The position numbers and the translations under genes were made by a program. From Dyella_A ginsengisoli (lineage in GTDB: Bacteria; Pseudomonadota; Gammaproteobacteria; Xanthomonadales; Rhodanobacteraceae), in assembly GCF_044904665.1 (NCBI RefSeq), contig NZ_JADIKM010000004.1, positions 124,001-188,000 on the forward strand: a DNA stretch of 64,000 nucleotides, given 5' to 3'. Under the pieces are notes generated by a model. That model did not search any database and was not told the origin of the DNA. It saw only the letters and a list, made by a program, of their open reading frames with translations. Positions within the stretch are counted from its first letter, which is position 1. Every line of letters begins with the position of its first letter. Of the stretch, positions 54,931 through 63,098 are shown one piece after another.

Positions 54931-55944
54931 ATGACCGCCACCCTCCCATCGTCCAGTGTCACCGGCTCGCTCGGCGTCCCCCATCTGAAGCGCCTCTGGG
55001 CGGCCGCCCAAGCTGCACGGAGTGGGCTCGCAGCCCGCCTGCACGACGAGGCGCGCCTTGATCGCCAGGTGCTCGATGCGCTTGGGCTGGGCTTGCATCA
55101 GACATGGGATCATCTGATGGACAAGGCGCCGACTTTCGAGGACTTCGAGGCGTGGGTGGTGGCCACGGCGGGGTGGCCCGATCGCCGCTGCGTGGAGCGG
55201 TTGCGGGCCGCGGTGGCCGGAGCGCCGCCTCCCGATGACGCGCGTTCATGGCTGGAGTCCGTGCAGGCGAGTCCGGCCGTGCTCACGGATGACGACCTGG
55301 CTTTCTGGGAGACCCATGGCTACGTGGTGCTGCGACAGGCCGTCTGCGAGGAGGTCCGGCGCAACGTGGAGCAGGTGATCTATGCCCACGTCGAGGCCAC
55401 GCCGGACGACCGCGAGTCGTGGTACCGGCGCGGGGGACGACACAGGATCATGGTGGAGCTGATTCAGCATCCTGCACTGGAGGCCGCGCGACGCTCACCG
55501 CGCATCCACAAGGCTTTCGCCCAGCTCTGGAACACGGCCGACCTGTGGATAAGCGCGGATCGCTGCGGCTTTCATCCACCGCAAAGAGCGGACCACCCCT
55601 TCCCGGGGCCGGATCTGCATTGGGACGTGAACTTTGCCCAGCCGCTTTCGTTCGAGACGCAGGGCATCCTGTACCTGACCGACACCCCGGCGGAGCAGGG
55701 GGCATTGACGCTGGTGCCGGGGTTTCACAAGCGCTTGCCCGACTGGCTGGCGGCGCTTCCTCCCGGCGCGGACCCGCAGCAGCAGGATCTGCATTCGCTG
55801 GGATCGATGCCTGTGGCAGCCGGAGCTGGAGACATGGTGATCTGGCACGCCTGGCTGCCGCACGGCAGCCGTCCAAACCTGGGCGAACGGCCACGCGTCG
55901 TGCAATACATCAACATGATGCCCAGCACCTTCGCGGTGGCGTAA
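54931..55944 (+). CDS. Phytanoyl-CoA dioxygenase family protein
   Basis: 337 residues from the ATG at 54931. Fe(II)/2-oxoglutarate oxygenase of the PhyH type: the iron-binding His and Asp are in DLHWDVNFAQP and the second His in WLPHGSRPNLG, with the 2-oxoglutarate-binding Arg probably the next one (ERPRVVQYINMMP). The N-terminal 110 residues are an additional helical domain. It hydroxylates an unknown substrate. It starts about 90 bases after the RAYT remnant; no operon partner. Confidence 0.88.
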   Translation: MTATLPSSSVTGSLGVPHLKRLWAAAQAARSGLAARLHDEARLDRQVLDALGLGLHQTWDHLMDKAPTFEDFEAWVVATAGWPDRRCVERLRAAVAGAPPPDDARSWLESVQASPAVLTDDDLAFWETHGYVVLRQAVCEEVRRNVEQVIYAHVEATPDDRESWYRRGGRHRIMVELIQHPALEAARRSPRIHKAFAQLWNTADLWISADRCGFHPPQRADHPFPGPDLHWDVNFAQPLSFETQGILYLTDTPAEQGALTLVPGFHKRLPDWLAALPPGADPQQQDLHSLGSMPVAAGAGDMVIWHAWLPHGSRPNLGERPRVVQYINMMPSTFAVA

Positions 55945-55970
55945 CCCCCGAATGGTGACCGTGGTTTTTA

Positions 55971-56168
55971 CCTCTCGCGCTCTCAGACGCGCTGACGTAT
56001 GCCAGCGAAGGTCGACCAGGTGACCAGGCCATGTTGGCGGGCCATGCGCCGGTAGTAGATGGGGTTGGCGATGGCCATGCAGGCGGCGGTGAGCGGGGCT
56101 GCCCACCACAACATCGCGAGCGTCGACGGATACCGAAACGGGTGGAGCAGGGCCATCAACCCGAAAAC
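55971..56168 (-). pseudogene. Duplicate 3' end of the membrane protein gene at 58957
   Basis: 198 bases match 58945-59142 with, as I read them, two differences. They include the last 60 or so codons of that gene and 12 bases beyond its stop. The match ends exactly where a family A half (ACCGAACGGGGTCAACC, 56168-56184) begins. Confidence 0.88.
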
Positions 56169-56204
56169 CGAACGGGGTCAACCTGGCCCGGCTCGGTATG
56201 CGCA

Positions 56205-56232
56205 CACCCCGGGCACGATGGTGCCCGGGGTG
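56205..56232. terminator. Hairpin between convergent genes
   Basis: CACCCCGGGCAC and GTGCCCGGGGTG form a perfect 12-base stem with a GATG loop, nine bases beyond the stop of the minus-strand gene at 56241. Confidence 0.75.
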
Positions 56233-56240
56233 CACTCCCA

Positions 56241-56822
56241 TTACCTAGCGACGCCGACCACGGTCGTCGAAGCGAGGGTGTTCAGATATGAGATCGGCTG
56301 CGTGTATGGGCCGTTGGGGTTACCCGGTGCGACACGGAAAACGTAGCTGGAACCGGCAGCGATCCAGTTCAGATTGGTGGTATAGGTGTTGCCCGGATGT
56401 TCGCACTGAACCACATGCGCATTCGGCTCCCCATTTCCGCTCACCCACAAGCAGCTGTATTGCGCTACCGGCTGTGATCGCGATTCGTCCCAGGTCCAGC
56501 GAATGGACACGCTCCCCATGCCGCCGGCGGGAGCGTAGACAATGGACGGCGATGCGCTGATGCTGCCGACCGGCAGGGGGCAGTTGTAGACACAGCCCGG
56601 TCCCGGAGACCAGTTGGCGACAGGCCCATTGGTCTGCATGCCCTGGAGTGCTTGGACCAGCTCCGCCTGCTGCTTCAGGTTCGGGGTCGATGCGTCGATC
56701 CTGCCGTCTACGGTCACGGTGGTTCCCTGCACCGCGGCGGCGAGCTGATGCGTGTTGTCGGCCGCATTGGCGACGCCAGTGAACATCATGAGCGCGGCGA
56801 GCGCTCCATAAACAATCTTCAT
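56241..56822 (-). CDS. Exported protein of unknown function with Ig/fibronectin-like domain
   Basis: 193 residues from the ATG at 56822. Signal peptide ends near GVANAAD. A helical start (QAELVQALQGMQTN) is followed by a beta-sandwich-like stretch: SPSIVYAPAGGMGSVSIRWT, AQYSCLWVSGNGE, TYTTNLNWIAAGSSYVFRVA. This pattern suggests an immunoglobulin- or FnIII-like fold, with Cys residues that could pair. Function unknown, likely periplasmic or surface. Confidence 0.65.
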   Translation of the reverse strand: MKIVYGALAALMMFTGVANAADNTHQLAAAVQGTTVTVDGRIDASTPNLKQQAELVQALQGMQTNGPVANWSPGPGCVYNCPLPVGSISASPSIVYAPAGGMGSVSIRWTWDESRSQPVAQYSCLWVSGNGEPNAHVVQCEHPGNTYTTNLNWIAAGSSYVFRVAPGNPNGPYTQPISYLNTLASTTVVGVAR

Positions 56823-57044
56823 CCTTGATCCTCTTTCGATATGTAGGTGAACTTCGGCTTTCCATGGAAAGACATGCCAACGCCGCACCAAGCCTGCTTG
56901 CGCATAGACAACGACGCGATGGGGCTGGCGTGCGAGAAAGTACCCGGAGTGATCCAACGCCGATATCGGCGAATTCTTCGGAGCGTGTAAGCCGAAACTC
57001 CCGGGACGAAAGGCATGAAGTGGTTTGCTTTCCCACCTTAAAAA

Positions 57045-57641
57045 GGGGGGGGCAGGTTCGAGCTCCCGATGCACTTCGGATTTTGCGGGGCGCCCGATCT
57101 TGAGCGGGCCCGACCGGTCGGGCGAGCGGGGCCTCGATGGCGGCGCGGAAGCAATCGGATCCGAGTGCGTGCTGGCGTTGAAGATGCAGCCGGATCGCCT
57201 CGATATCCTCGTCGGAGAGTGTTTCCAGTTCGATGGCGCGGTAGGCAGCGTAGCGATCTCTGCGCGTCGCGCCGAGGCTCTGGTAGATCGGGTGCGCATG
57301 GACGAGTGAGTTGTCGTGACCCAGGGCGCTCGCGCCGTGGCTAGACCAGGAAGTAGTCCGCCGGATCGGTGCACATGAGTGCGGACCGGGTTCAGCTCGA
57401 TGTAGCGGTAGCAGCGCAACAGATCGGTATCGCCATCGATGAGAGAGGATCTGCAGCGTAAGTGGTTGGTCATCAGCACGTAGGCGTGGATGGTGCAGCC
57501 TTCGCGCAGAGCGATTTCCCTTAGATCCTGAAGATAGCGATGCCGGTGGGCATCGGTGAAGAAGCAGGGCTGGCGATCGTTGCCGCGTTGGACTACGTGC
57601 TGGGGAATGCGGGGCAGGTCGATGCGCGGCCTGCGTGTCAT
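57045..57641 (-). pseudogene. RAYT1 with internal deletion
   Basis: The start is intact (MTRRPRIDLPRIPQHVVQRG, RHRYLQDLREIALREGC, YVLMTNH), but the second catalytic His and about 40 residues are lost: TNHL is joined to RCRSSLIDGDTDLLRCYRYI. RYIELNPVR follows, then frame breaks, and the tail (IEAPLARPVGPAQDRAPRK in another frame). The 3' end joins a family B half (GGGGGGCAGGTTCGAGCTCC). It is the longest RAYT1 remnant with an N-terminus. Confidence 0.85.
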
Positions 57642-57959
57642 GGGTGGCTCCTTGCCAAATAAGCCACCTTGCCTGCGGTCCAACACGCTGTCTGTCGCTG
57701 CAAGCTGACGAGACACCTCGGAGAAGTGCACTCTGGCCCCGACTTTTCGCAGTTCTTTGCGCTGTGTGCGCGGCGCGCTGCATCCGGATGCCTCTGCGGC
57801 ACGTACACGCCCTCGCCCCCGCATCGTCACGACCAGCGCAAGCATTCGCCAGGCACCGCGCAGCATCACAGGCGCGGAGTAGTCGGTGGACGCTTTTCAA
57901 CGCATCGATACCCCGCACTGGCACCGGTGTCCCGTTTTCCCCTGATTGAAGGAACTGTT

Positions 57960-58697
57960 GTGGTCAAGCTCGCGATCCTGCATCAAACGTTGCCGACGTA
58001 CATGGAACAAGATCCGCCCGAGGAGAGTAAGCATCTCGATGTGGTGCTCAAGGCATCGGATCTGGAGTCTTTTCGAGAGGGCCTTCGGCACGTGCAGCCG
58101 CGCGTGCTGGTGCTGGACCTGCCGCTGCTCGGCAGTGATCCGCAAGCCGTGGTGAAGGTGCTGGAGGAGACCGTCAGGCCCGAGCTGACGATGATCGTGT
58201 ACGCCTTCGCCAAGTGGGATCTGGTGGAAGCATTGCGGGGCGACAAGCGGCATGTGCTGCGGGCACCCATCAGCGTGCGCGCCCTGCGCGCGAACCTGAT
58301 CCACCTCATCGTTCGCAGCCTGCTGGGCGAGCCGGAAAAGGCACCCGAGCCGGCCCCGGTCGCCCGTCAGCCCACGCTACCCACGGAGCCGGCCCCGGCA
58401 CGCCGTTTCGACGATGTGCAGCTGGCGCATCTGCAGGAGATCATTCCCAACGTCGACTGCGAATGCCCCAACCAGGTGGCGGACCTGGTGCTGGCCCTGA
58501 ACGCGTTCGAAAACTATTCGAACGAATGCAAGAACCGCAACGCGGACGACGCCAAGGTGCACGCCATGCTCGCCCGCGCCACCGGGCATGCCCGCGCGCT
58601 CATGGAATTGGCGATGACCGAGCTTTGCGAATTCGAAAAGATTGATATCAAGCAGCTCTCACACCGCGAAAAGATCGCGCCGACGAACGGGAAGTAG
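57960..58697 (+). CDS. MerR-type effector-domain-like protein without DNA-binding domain
   Basis: 245 residues from a GTG at 57960, with GAAGGA eight bases upstream. Residues 1-120 look like a degenerate receiver or B12-binding-like alpha/beta domain (VLVLDLPLLGSDPQAVVKVL; MIVYAFAKWDLVEAL). The C-terminal part (IPNVDCECPNQVADLVLALN AF, then ENYSNECKNRNADDAKVHAM) resembles the CECP-containing tail of some MerR-family regulators, but no MerR helix-turn-helix is present. It may bind a protein partner. The four cysteines could hold a metal. Confidence 0.55.
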   Translation: MVKLAILHQTLPTYMEQDPPEESKHLDVVLKASDLESFREGLRHVQPRVLVLDLPLLGSDPQAVVKVLEETVRPELTMIVYAFAKWDLVEALRGDKRHVLRAPISVRALRANLIHLIVRSLLGEPEKAPEPAPVARQPTLPTEPAPARRFDDVQLAHLQEIIPNVDCECPNQVADLVLALNAFENYSNECKNRNADDAKVHAMLARATGHARALMELAMTELCEFEKIDIKQLSHREKIAPTNGK

Positions 58698-58732
58698 CCC
58701 ATAAGCGATCACCTGATCTGCCCCGGAAATCC

Positions 58733-58840
58733 GAGCAGGTTAGGTTCGACTTTTCGGCGCGCCAGGCGCTCGTCGTTTTTTCTGGCCGCTCGATCCTGAG
58801 CGGCCAGAAAAGCGCGTGCGTCGGGCATCGATGGCCGCGC
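58733..58840 (-). pseudogene. RAYT1 3' stub with strong hairpin
   Basis: A family B half (GTTAGGTTCGACTTTTCGGC) is followed by codons like the RAYT1 tail (FLAAQDRAARKNDERLARRK, minus strand). Within it CTGGCCGCTC (58782-58791) pairs perfectly with GAGCGGCCAG (58798-58807), flanked by T and A runs, so it can act as a terminator in either direction for the convergent genes. Confidence 0.7.
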
Positions 58841-58956
58841 GCAAGCGATATGCCGGAAGGTTCTTTGTCCGTATCGCTGCTGACCACGAGTCGCCGTGTT
58901 CCATGCGGTACCGGGACCACGCCGGTCACCTCGGCCGTCGTCCGCCTCTCGCGCTC

Positions 58957-59304
58957 TCAGACGCGCTGACGTATGCCAGCGAAGGTCGACCAGGTGACCA
59001 GGCCATGTTGGCGGGCCATGCGCCGGAAGTAGATGGGGTTGGCGATGGCCATGCAGGCGGCGGTGAGCGGGGCTGCCCACCACAACATCGCGAGCGTCGA
59101 CGGATACCGGAACGGGTGGAGCAGGGCCATCAACCCGAAAACAAGCCAAAGGACCAGCACCAGCAAGGCGCCCGAGAGTGCCGATACGGTGATCATGGCC
59201 GGCAACATCAGAAACGGAGGCGGCGGCAGGAAGATGCCAAGGGACCACAGCGCCTTCCATATCGGGGGTGCGAAGTTCTTCCGCGGGACGCCGCGGCCGT
59301 CCAT
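58957..59304 (-). CDS. Small membrane protein of unknown function
   Basis: 115 residues, with two or three hydrophobic helices (residues about 20-62: LGIFLPPPPFLMLPAMITVS; ALLVLVLWLVFGLMALL; LAMLWWAAPLTAACMAIANP). The end is basic (RRMARQHGLVTWSTFAGIRQ). No family recognised. It is the intact parent of the 198-base fragment at 55971. Confidence 0.7.
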   Translation of the reverse strand: MDGRGVPRKNFAPPIWKALWSLGIFLPPPPFLMLPAMITVSALSGALLVLVLWLVFGLMALLHPFRYPSTLAMLWWAAPLTAACMAIANPIYFRRMARQHGLVTWSTFAGIRQRV

Positions 59305-59414
59305 TTACTGCAGGTACGCCTCGATACGTTGCTTCGGCTGCATGTTTGGGTCCGGAAAGGAGCGATCCCGATTGCTGTGGTTGAACCGCGCGAAACCGCT
59401 CTCGGCCTCGGGAT

Positions 59415-59480
59415 CGTAATGACCCGGCGGTTACTGCACAGGTCAGGCCGCCGCAGCATGAGCCTCGCCGGGTACTCAGA
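59415..59480. repeat. Dispersed repeat E, copy 2
   Basis: GTAATGACCCGGCGGTTACT, GCACAGGTCAGGCCGC, GCATGAGCCTCGCCGGGT; see 42355. The segment 59305-59549 otherwise holds nothing recognised. Confidence 0.6.
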
Positions 59481-59549
59481 GGACGAAAGTGGTAGAAGAG
59501 TGCGGCAGCCTGCACGACCCATCACCCCTACCCGCATGAGGGCACATCC

Positions 59550-59951
59550 GTGAGCAGACAAATCTTCATCAACCTGCCGGTCGCCGACCTGCCTAGGTCC
59601 GTGGCCTTCTTCGCCGCGCTCGGCTTTGCGCCTAACCCGCAGTTCACCGGTGAAGGTGGCGGCTGCTTCTCCATCACCGACACGATCATCCTGATGCTGT
59701 GTCCCCATGCCAGGTTCCGTGACTTCACGCCGAAGGAAATCTGCGACACGAGCAAGGCGGTCGAGGTGTTGCTCTCGCTGAGCTGCGACAGCCGCGAAGA
59801 GGTCGACAGCCTTGTTGCCAGGGCGCTTGCCGCCGGCGGCACGACCTACGACGAGCCGGAGGATTTCGGCTTCATGTACACGCACAGCTTCGTCGACCCG
59901 GACGGCCACGGCTGGGGCGTTCTGCACCTCAGCGGCACGCCGGCACCGTAG
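59550..59951 (+). CDS. VOC (glyoxalase/bleomycin-resistance fold) protein
   Basis: 133 residues from a GTG at 59550. RQIFINLPVADLPRSVAFFA, then SITDTIILMLCPHARFRDFT and THSFVDPDGHGWGVLHL at the end with VOC landmarks. Closely related to the protein at 31397 and to the fragment at 61017. The class A beta-lactamase gene follows 43 bases downstream on the same strand, probably in one transcript. Confidence 0.88.
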   Translation: MSRQIFINLPVADLPRSVAFFAALGFAPNPQFTGEGGGCFSITDTIILMLCPHARFRDFTPKEICDTSKAVEVLLSLSCDSREEVDSLVARALAAGGTTYDEPEDFGFMYTHSFVDPDGHGWGVLHLSGTPAP

Positions 59952-59994
59952 TGCCCCGATGAAATCTCCTATCCGTTTCGCGTCGAGGACACCC

Positions 59995-60990
59995 ATGAAT
60001 TCAATCGCCCGTTCGCTGCGCGGCGCGGGGTGGAGCGTGTGCATGACGCTGGCGCTGGTCCGGCCGGCGAGCGCTGCCGACGCCACCGACACGCGCTTGC
60101 AGCAGGTTCTGGCGCATCTGGCCAAACAAGCCGAACCCGGCGTGCTGGGCGTGACCGTGCTGGATCTGGATACGCACGCGCGAACGCGCATCCACGCCGA
60201 TCGCGCCTATCCCATGATGAGCGTGATCAAGGTGCCGGTGGCCGCGGCGGTGCTGGCACAGATCGATGCCGGGCATATCCGCCTGCAGCAGGAGGTGACC
60301 ATCCACCGGCGGGACGTGGTGGGCGGCGCCGCCGTGCCGTCCATCGGCGCGCACTTCACCGGCGAGCAGATGCGCTTCACGGTGGATCGCCTGCTGGTGG
60401 CCACCGTGAGCGAGAGCGACAACACCGCGGTCGATGCGCTGATCCGGCTGGTGGGCGGGCCACAGGTGGTGACGGGCTTTCTGCGTGCGCACGGCATCGA
60501 GGGTATGCGCGTGGATCTCGGCGAGGCCGGGGTGGATCGCATCTTCGAAGACACGGAGCACGGGCGATCCATTCCAACGGGAGAAAACGCCCAGGCGACG
60601 CTGGCGCGGGAACGGCGCGGCTATCAGGCCTATCTGCGCGACCCGCGCAACCGCAGCACGCCGGATGCGGCGGTGGAGCTGCTGGACAAGCTGTGGTCGG
60701 GCCAGCTGCTCTCCGCCGATTCGACCCAGCGCTTGCTTGGCCTGATGTACGGGCAGGCCGTGCCCAATCGCCTGCGCGCTGGGCTGCCTGCCGGCGCCCG
60801 CTTTGCGGACAAATGCGGCACCTCGTATTCGCTGGAAGGCCAAACCGCCGCCTACAACGACATCGGCATCCTCACCAAGCCGAACGGCCACACCGTCATC
60901 GTGGCCGCGTTTCTCACCGCCTCGCAGGCCGACAAACCGGCACGCGACGCGCTGTTTGCCGAGATCGGCAAAGTGGTGAGCGTGCCGTGA
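59995..60990 (+). CDS. Class A beta-lactamase-like protein with KCG in place of KTG
   Basis: 331 residues from the ATG at 59995; signal peptide ends near ASAAD. Active-site motifs: SVIK (Ser76-x-x-Lys79) and SDN (141-143) are intact; the third motif, usually KTG or KSG, is KCG (FADKCGTSYSLEG). The rest follows the class A serine hydrolase fold. It may hydrolyse beta-lactams in the periplasm or be a related esterase/peptidase; the unusual Cys next to the conserved Lys is worth testing. No ampR/blaI-type regulator is adjacent. Confidence 0.85.
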   Translation: MNSIARSLRGAGWSVCMTLALVRPASAADATDTRLQQVLAHLAKQAEPGVLGVTVLDLDTHARTRIHADRAYPMMSVIKVPVAAAVLAQIDAGHIRLQQEVTIHRRDVVGGAAVPSIGAHFTGEQMRFTVDRLLVATVSESDNTAVDALIRLVGGPQVVTGFLRAHGIEGMRVDLGEAGVDRIFEDTEHGRSIPTGENAQATLARERRGYQAYLRDPRNRSTPDAAVELLDKLWSGQLLSADSTQRLLGLMYGQAVPNRLRAGLPAGARFADKCGTSYSLEGQTAAYNDIGILTKPNGHTVIVAAFLTASQADKPARDALFAEIGKVVSVP

Positions 60991-61016
60991 TCATGCCGGC
61001 CGTGCATGGCAATGCT

Positions 61017-61162
61017 TCAGCCTCGTCGCCAAGGCTCTCGCCGCGGGTGGTTCCACCTATGACAGGCCGGAAGATTTCAGCTTCATGTACTCATACAGCT
61101 TCGTCGACCCGGACGGCCAAGGCTGGGGGCTGCTGCACATGAGCGCCATGCCGGAACAGTAG
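61017..61162 (+). pseudogene. VOC protein 3' fragment
   Basis: Codes for SLVAKALAAGGSTYDRPEDF, SFMYSYSFVDPDGQGWGLLH and MSAMPEQ with a TAG, parallel to the last 48 codons of the gene at 59550 (SLVARALAAGGTTYDEPEDF...). All upstream coding sequence is absent. It follows the beta-lactamase gene by 26 bases. The VOC/lactamase unit therefore seems to have been flanked by related VOC genes. Confidence 0.85.
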
Positions 61163-61264
61163 GGTCGACTTTCCGCACTCCCCGGCCTGGGGAACGTCGG
61201 ACAAGCAGCGGCCAGGCACTCCCTTGGCTCCCATTCAAACGACAGTCAGAAGGGTCGGGCAGGC

Positions 61265-62764
61265 TCACTCCACCCCCTCATTTTCGGCGGCGAACCGGTG
61301 CTCCTTGTCGATGGCGTAATAGGCCTCGGCGAGCTGCGCCCCGGCGCGCTTGAGGCTCGCCTCGGATTCCCCGGCGTAGCTGAGCACCAGCGTGACATGA
61401 TCGGGTGGCATCCGGTGGAAGCGTTCGGCAGAACGGATACGCACACCGCGTGCCTGTGCCTCGGCCATCAAGGCCCCGGTCGCGCTGCGTGGCAACCGGG
61501 GCAGGTGCACGAACAGCGACCCTCCGGCCACCGAGTCGGTCACCGCCATGGCGCTGCCGAGGCGCGCCCGCAGCGCGTCGTGCAGGGCCCTATGGCGGGG
61601 CGCCAGGCGGTGGGCAATACGCCGCAGATCGCGCAGGTACTGGCCGCTGGCGATGCATGCGGCGAGCACATGCTGCTGCATCGATATGCTGCCGCGATCG
61701 GCCAGCCACTTGATCGCCAGGAACCGCTCGCGCAGGGGGCGGGGCACCAGCATGTAGCCCAGCTGCAGCGCGGGGAACATCGAGCGCGCGAAGCTGCTCA
61801 GGTGGATCACCCGGCCGTAGCGATCCAGCGACCACAGCGACGGCGAGGTACGCACGCCGAAGCGGTGCTCGCAATCGAAATCGTCCTCCACCAGGCATGC
61901 GTCGTGCGCATAGGCCCATTGCAGCAGGGCCCGGCGCCGCTCCTCGGGCATGACCACTCCGGTCGGGAACTGGAAGGACGGGGCCACGTTGACCAGCCGC
62001 ACGCCGTCCAGCGCGGCGGCATGCCGGTCCAGGTCGATACCGTGCGGGCCCACCTCGCACGGCACGACCCGCGCGCCCATCGCTTCGTAGGTATGGCGCA
62101 CGCTCCAGTGGCAGGGCTCCTCCACCACCACGCTGTCGCCTTCGTCGAGCAGCACGCGGGCTATCAGGTCGCGCGCCTGCTGGGCACCGCTGACGATCAG
62201 GATGTCGTCCGGGTCGACCTCGATCGCCCGCTCGACACGCAGATAGCCGGCCACGGCCTTGCGCAGATCGATGGCGCCCTGCAGTTCGGGGAAGTGCGGG
62301 GTGTTGCGACGGCGCAGCAAGGCCATCAGGTTCTGCTTCCAGGCCTTGATGCTGCGCGTGTCGGACCCGACGCGCGGCTGCGCGAGGTCGATCACATCTC
62401 CCTGAAGTGCCGGTGCCTGCGCTTCGGGCAGGGCGGGCAACACGGCCCGCCGGGCCAGGCGGGACAGCCGCGGCTCGCCCGGCGCCACGATCTGTTCCTC
62501 CGCGTGCGTCTCGCCCGCGGATGCGCCGACGGGGCGCGTGCCCACGTAGGTGCCGCTGCCCGAGCGCGAGTCAAGGTAGCCCTCGCTTTCAAGCTGTTCG
62601 TAAGCCATCAGCACGACGGTGCGCGACACCCCCAGCGCCACAGCCATCGAGCGGCTGCCGGGCAGGCGTGCGCCGACCTGGACGCGCGCCGAATCGATAT
62701 CCCGCCGGATCGACTCGGCGATCTGCGCGTACATCGGTTCGTCGGTTTGCCGCCTGTTTGCCAT
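61265..62764 (-). CDS. MocR/PdxR-type GntR regulator with altered PLP site
   Basis: 499 residues from the ATG at 62764. The N-terminus is a GntR winged HTH (YAQIAESIRRDIDSARVQVG; VALGVSRTVVLMAYEQLESE). The rest is an aminotransferase-I-like domain (IVSGAQQARDLIARVLLDEG; EDDFDCEHRFGVR). Where active members have S-K-T-x-x-P-x-x-R-x-G-Y, this one has FARSMFPALQLGY, so the PLP-binding Lys is replaced by Arg. HQFPTG is also FQFPTG. It may respond to PLP-free or other ligands. Its 5' side faces the hydrolase gene, a possible target. Confidence 0.87.
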   Translation of the reverse strand: MANRRQTDEPMYAQIAESIRRDIDSARVQVGARLPGSRSMAVALGVSRTVVLMAYEQLESEGYLDSRSGSGTYVGTRPVGASAGETHAEEQIVAPGEPRLSRLARRAVLPALPEAQAPALQGDVIDLAQPRVGSDTRSIKAWKQNLMALLRRRNTPHFPELQGAIDLRKAVAGYLRVERAIEVDPDDILIVSGAQQARDLIARVLLDEGDSVVVEEPCHWSVRHTYEAMGARVVPCEVGPHGIDLDRHAAALDGVRLVNVAPSFQFPTGVVMPEERRRALLQWAYAHDACLVEDDFDCEHRFGVRTSPSLWSLDRYGRVIHLSSFARSMFPALQLGYMLVPRPLRERFLAIKWLADRGSISMQQHVLAACIASGQYLRDLRRIAHRLAPRHRALHDALRARLGSAMAVTDSVAGGSLFVHLPRLPRSATGALMAEAQARGVRIRSAERFHRMPPDHVTLVLSYAGESEASLKRAGAQLAEAYYAIDKEHRFAAENEGVE

Positions 62765-63098
62765 CCATGTTCTCCGGGGCGGCGCAAAGTGGTTACATCG
62801 AAAAAGCCGGCGACCGGTCATTTACGGTCCTGGCCCCCTGACGAATGATCATGCCACGGCTTGTCGGACGCCCATCAGGCGCGCCCGCCGCCGCGACCGC
62901 CCGTTTCGGGCAGCCCAGCAGGGGAGAACCGCAGTTGATCATTTCAGACCACACCGGGCCACGCTCCCGGAGGCTCCGTGCGCCCACGGGCGCCGGCAGC
63001 CGGGCTAAAGGGGGCCGCCACGCCATGACGCAAGGCGTGGCGGGAGCGGCGCGAGGCATGTGCCCGGCCTTGCCACTACTGACCGAGGAGGCATCACG

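Noticed and set aside
61298..62848. 516-codon plus-strand frame opposite the MocR-like gene
   Set aside because: His/Gln/Arg-rich shadow without motifs; the minus strand encodes a complete GntR-aminotransferase protein.
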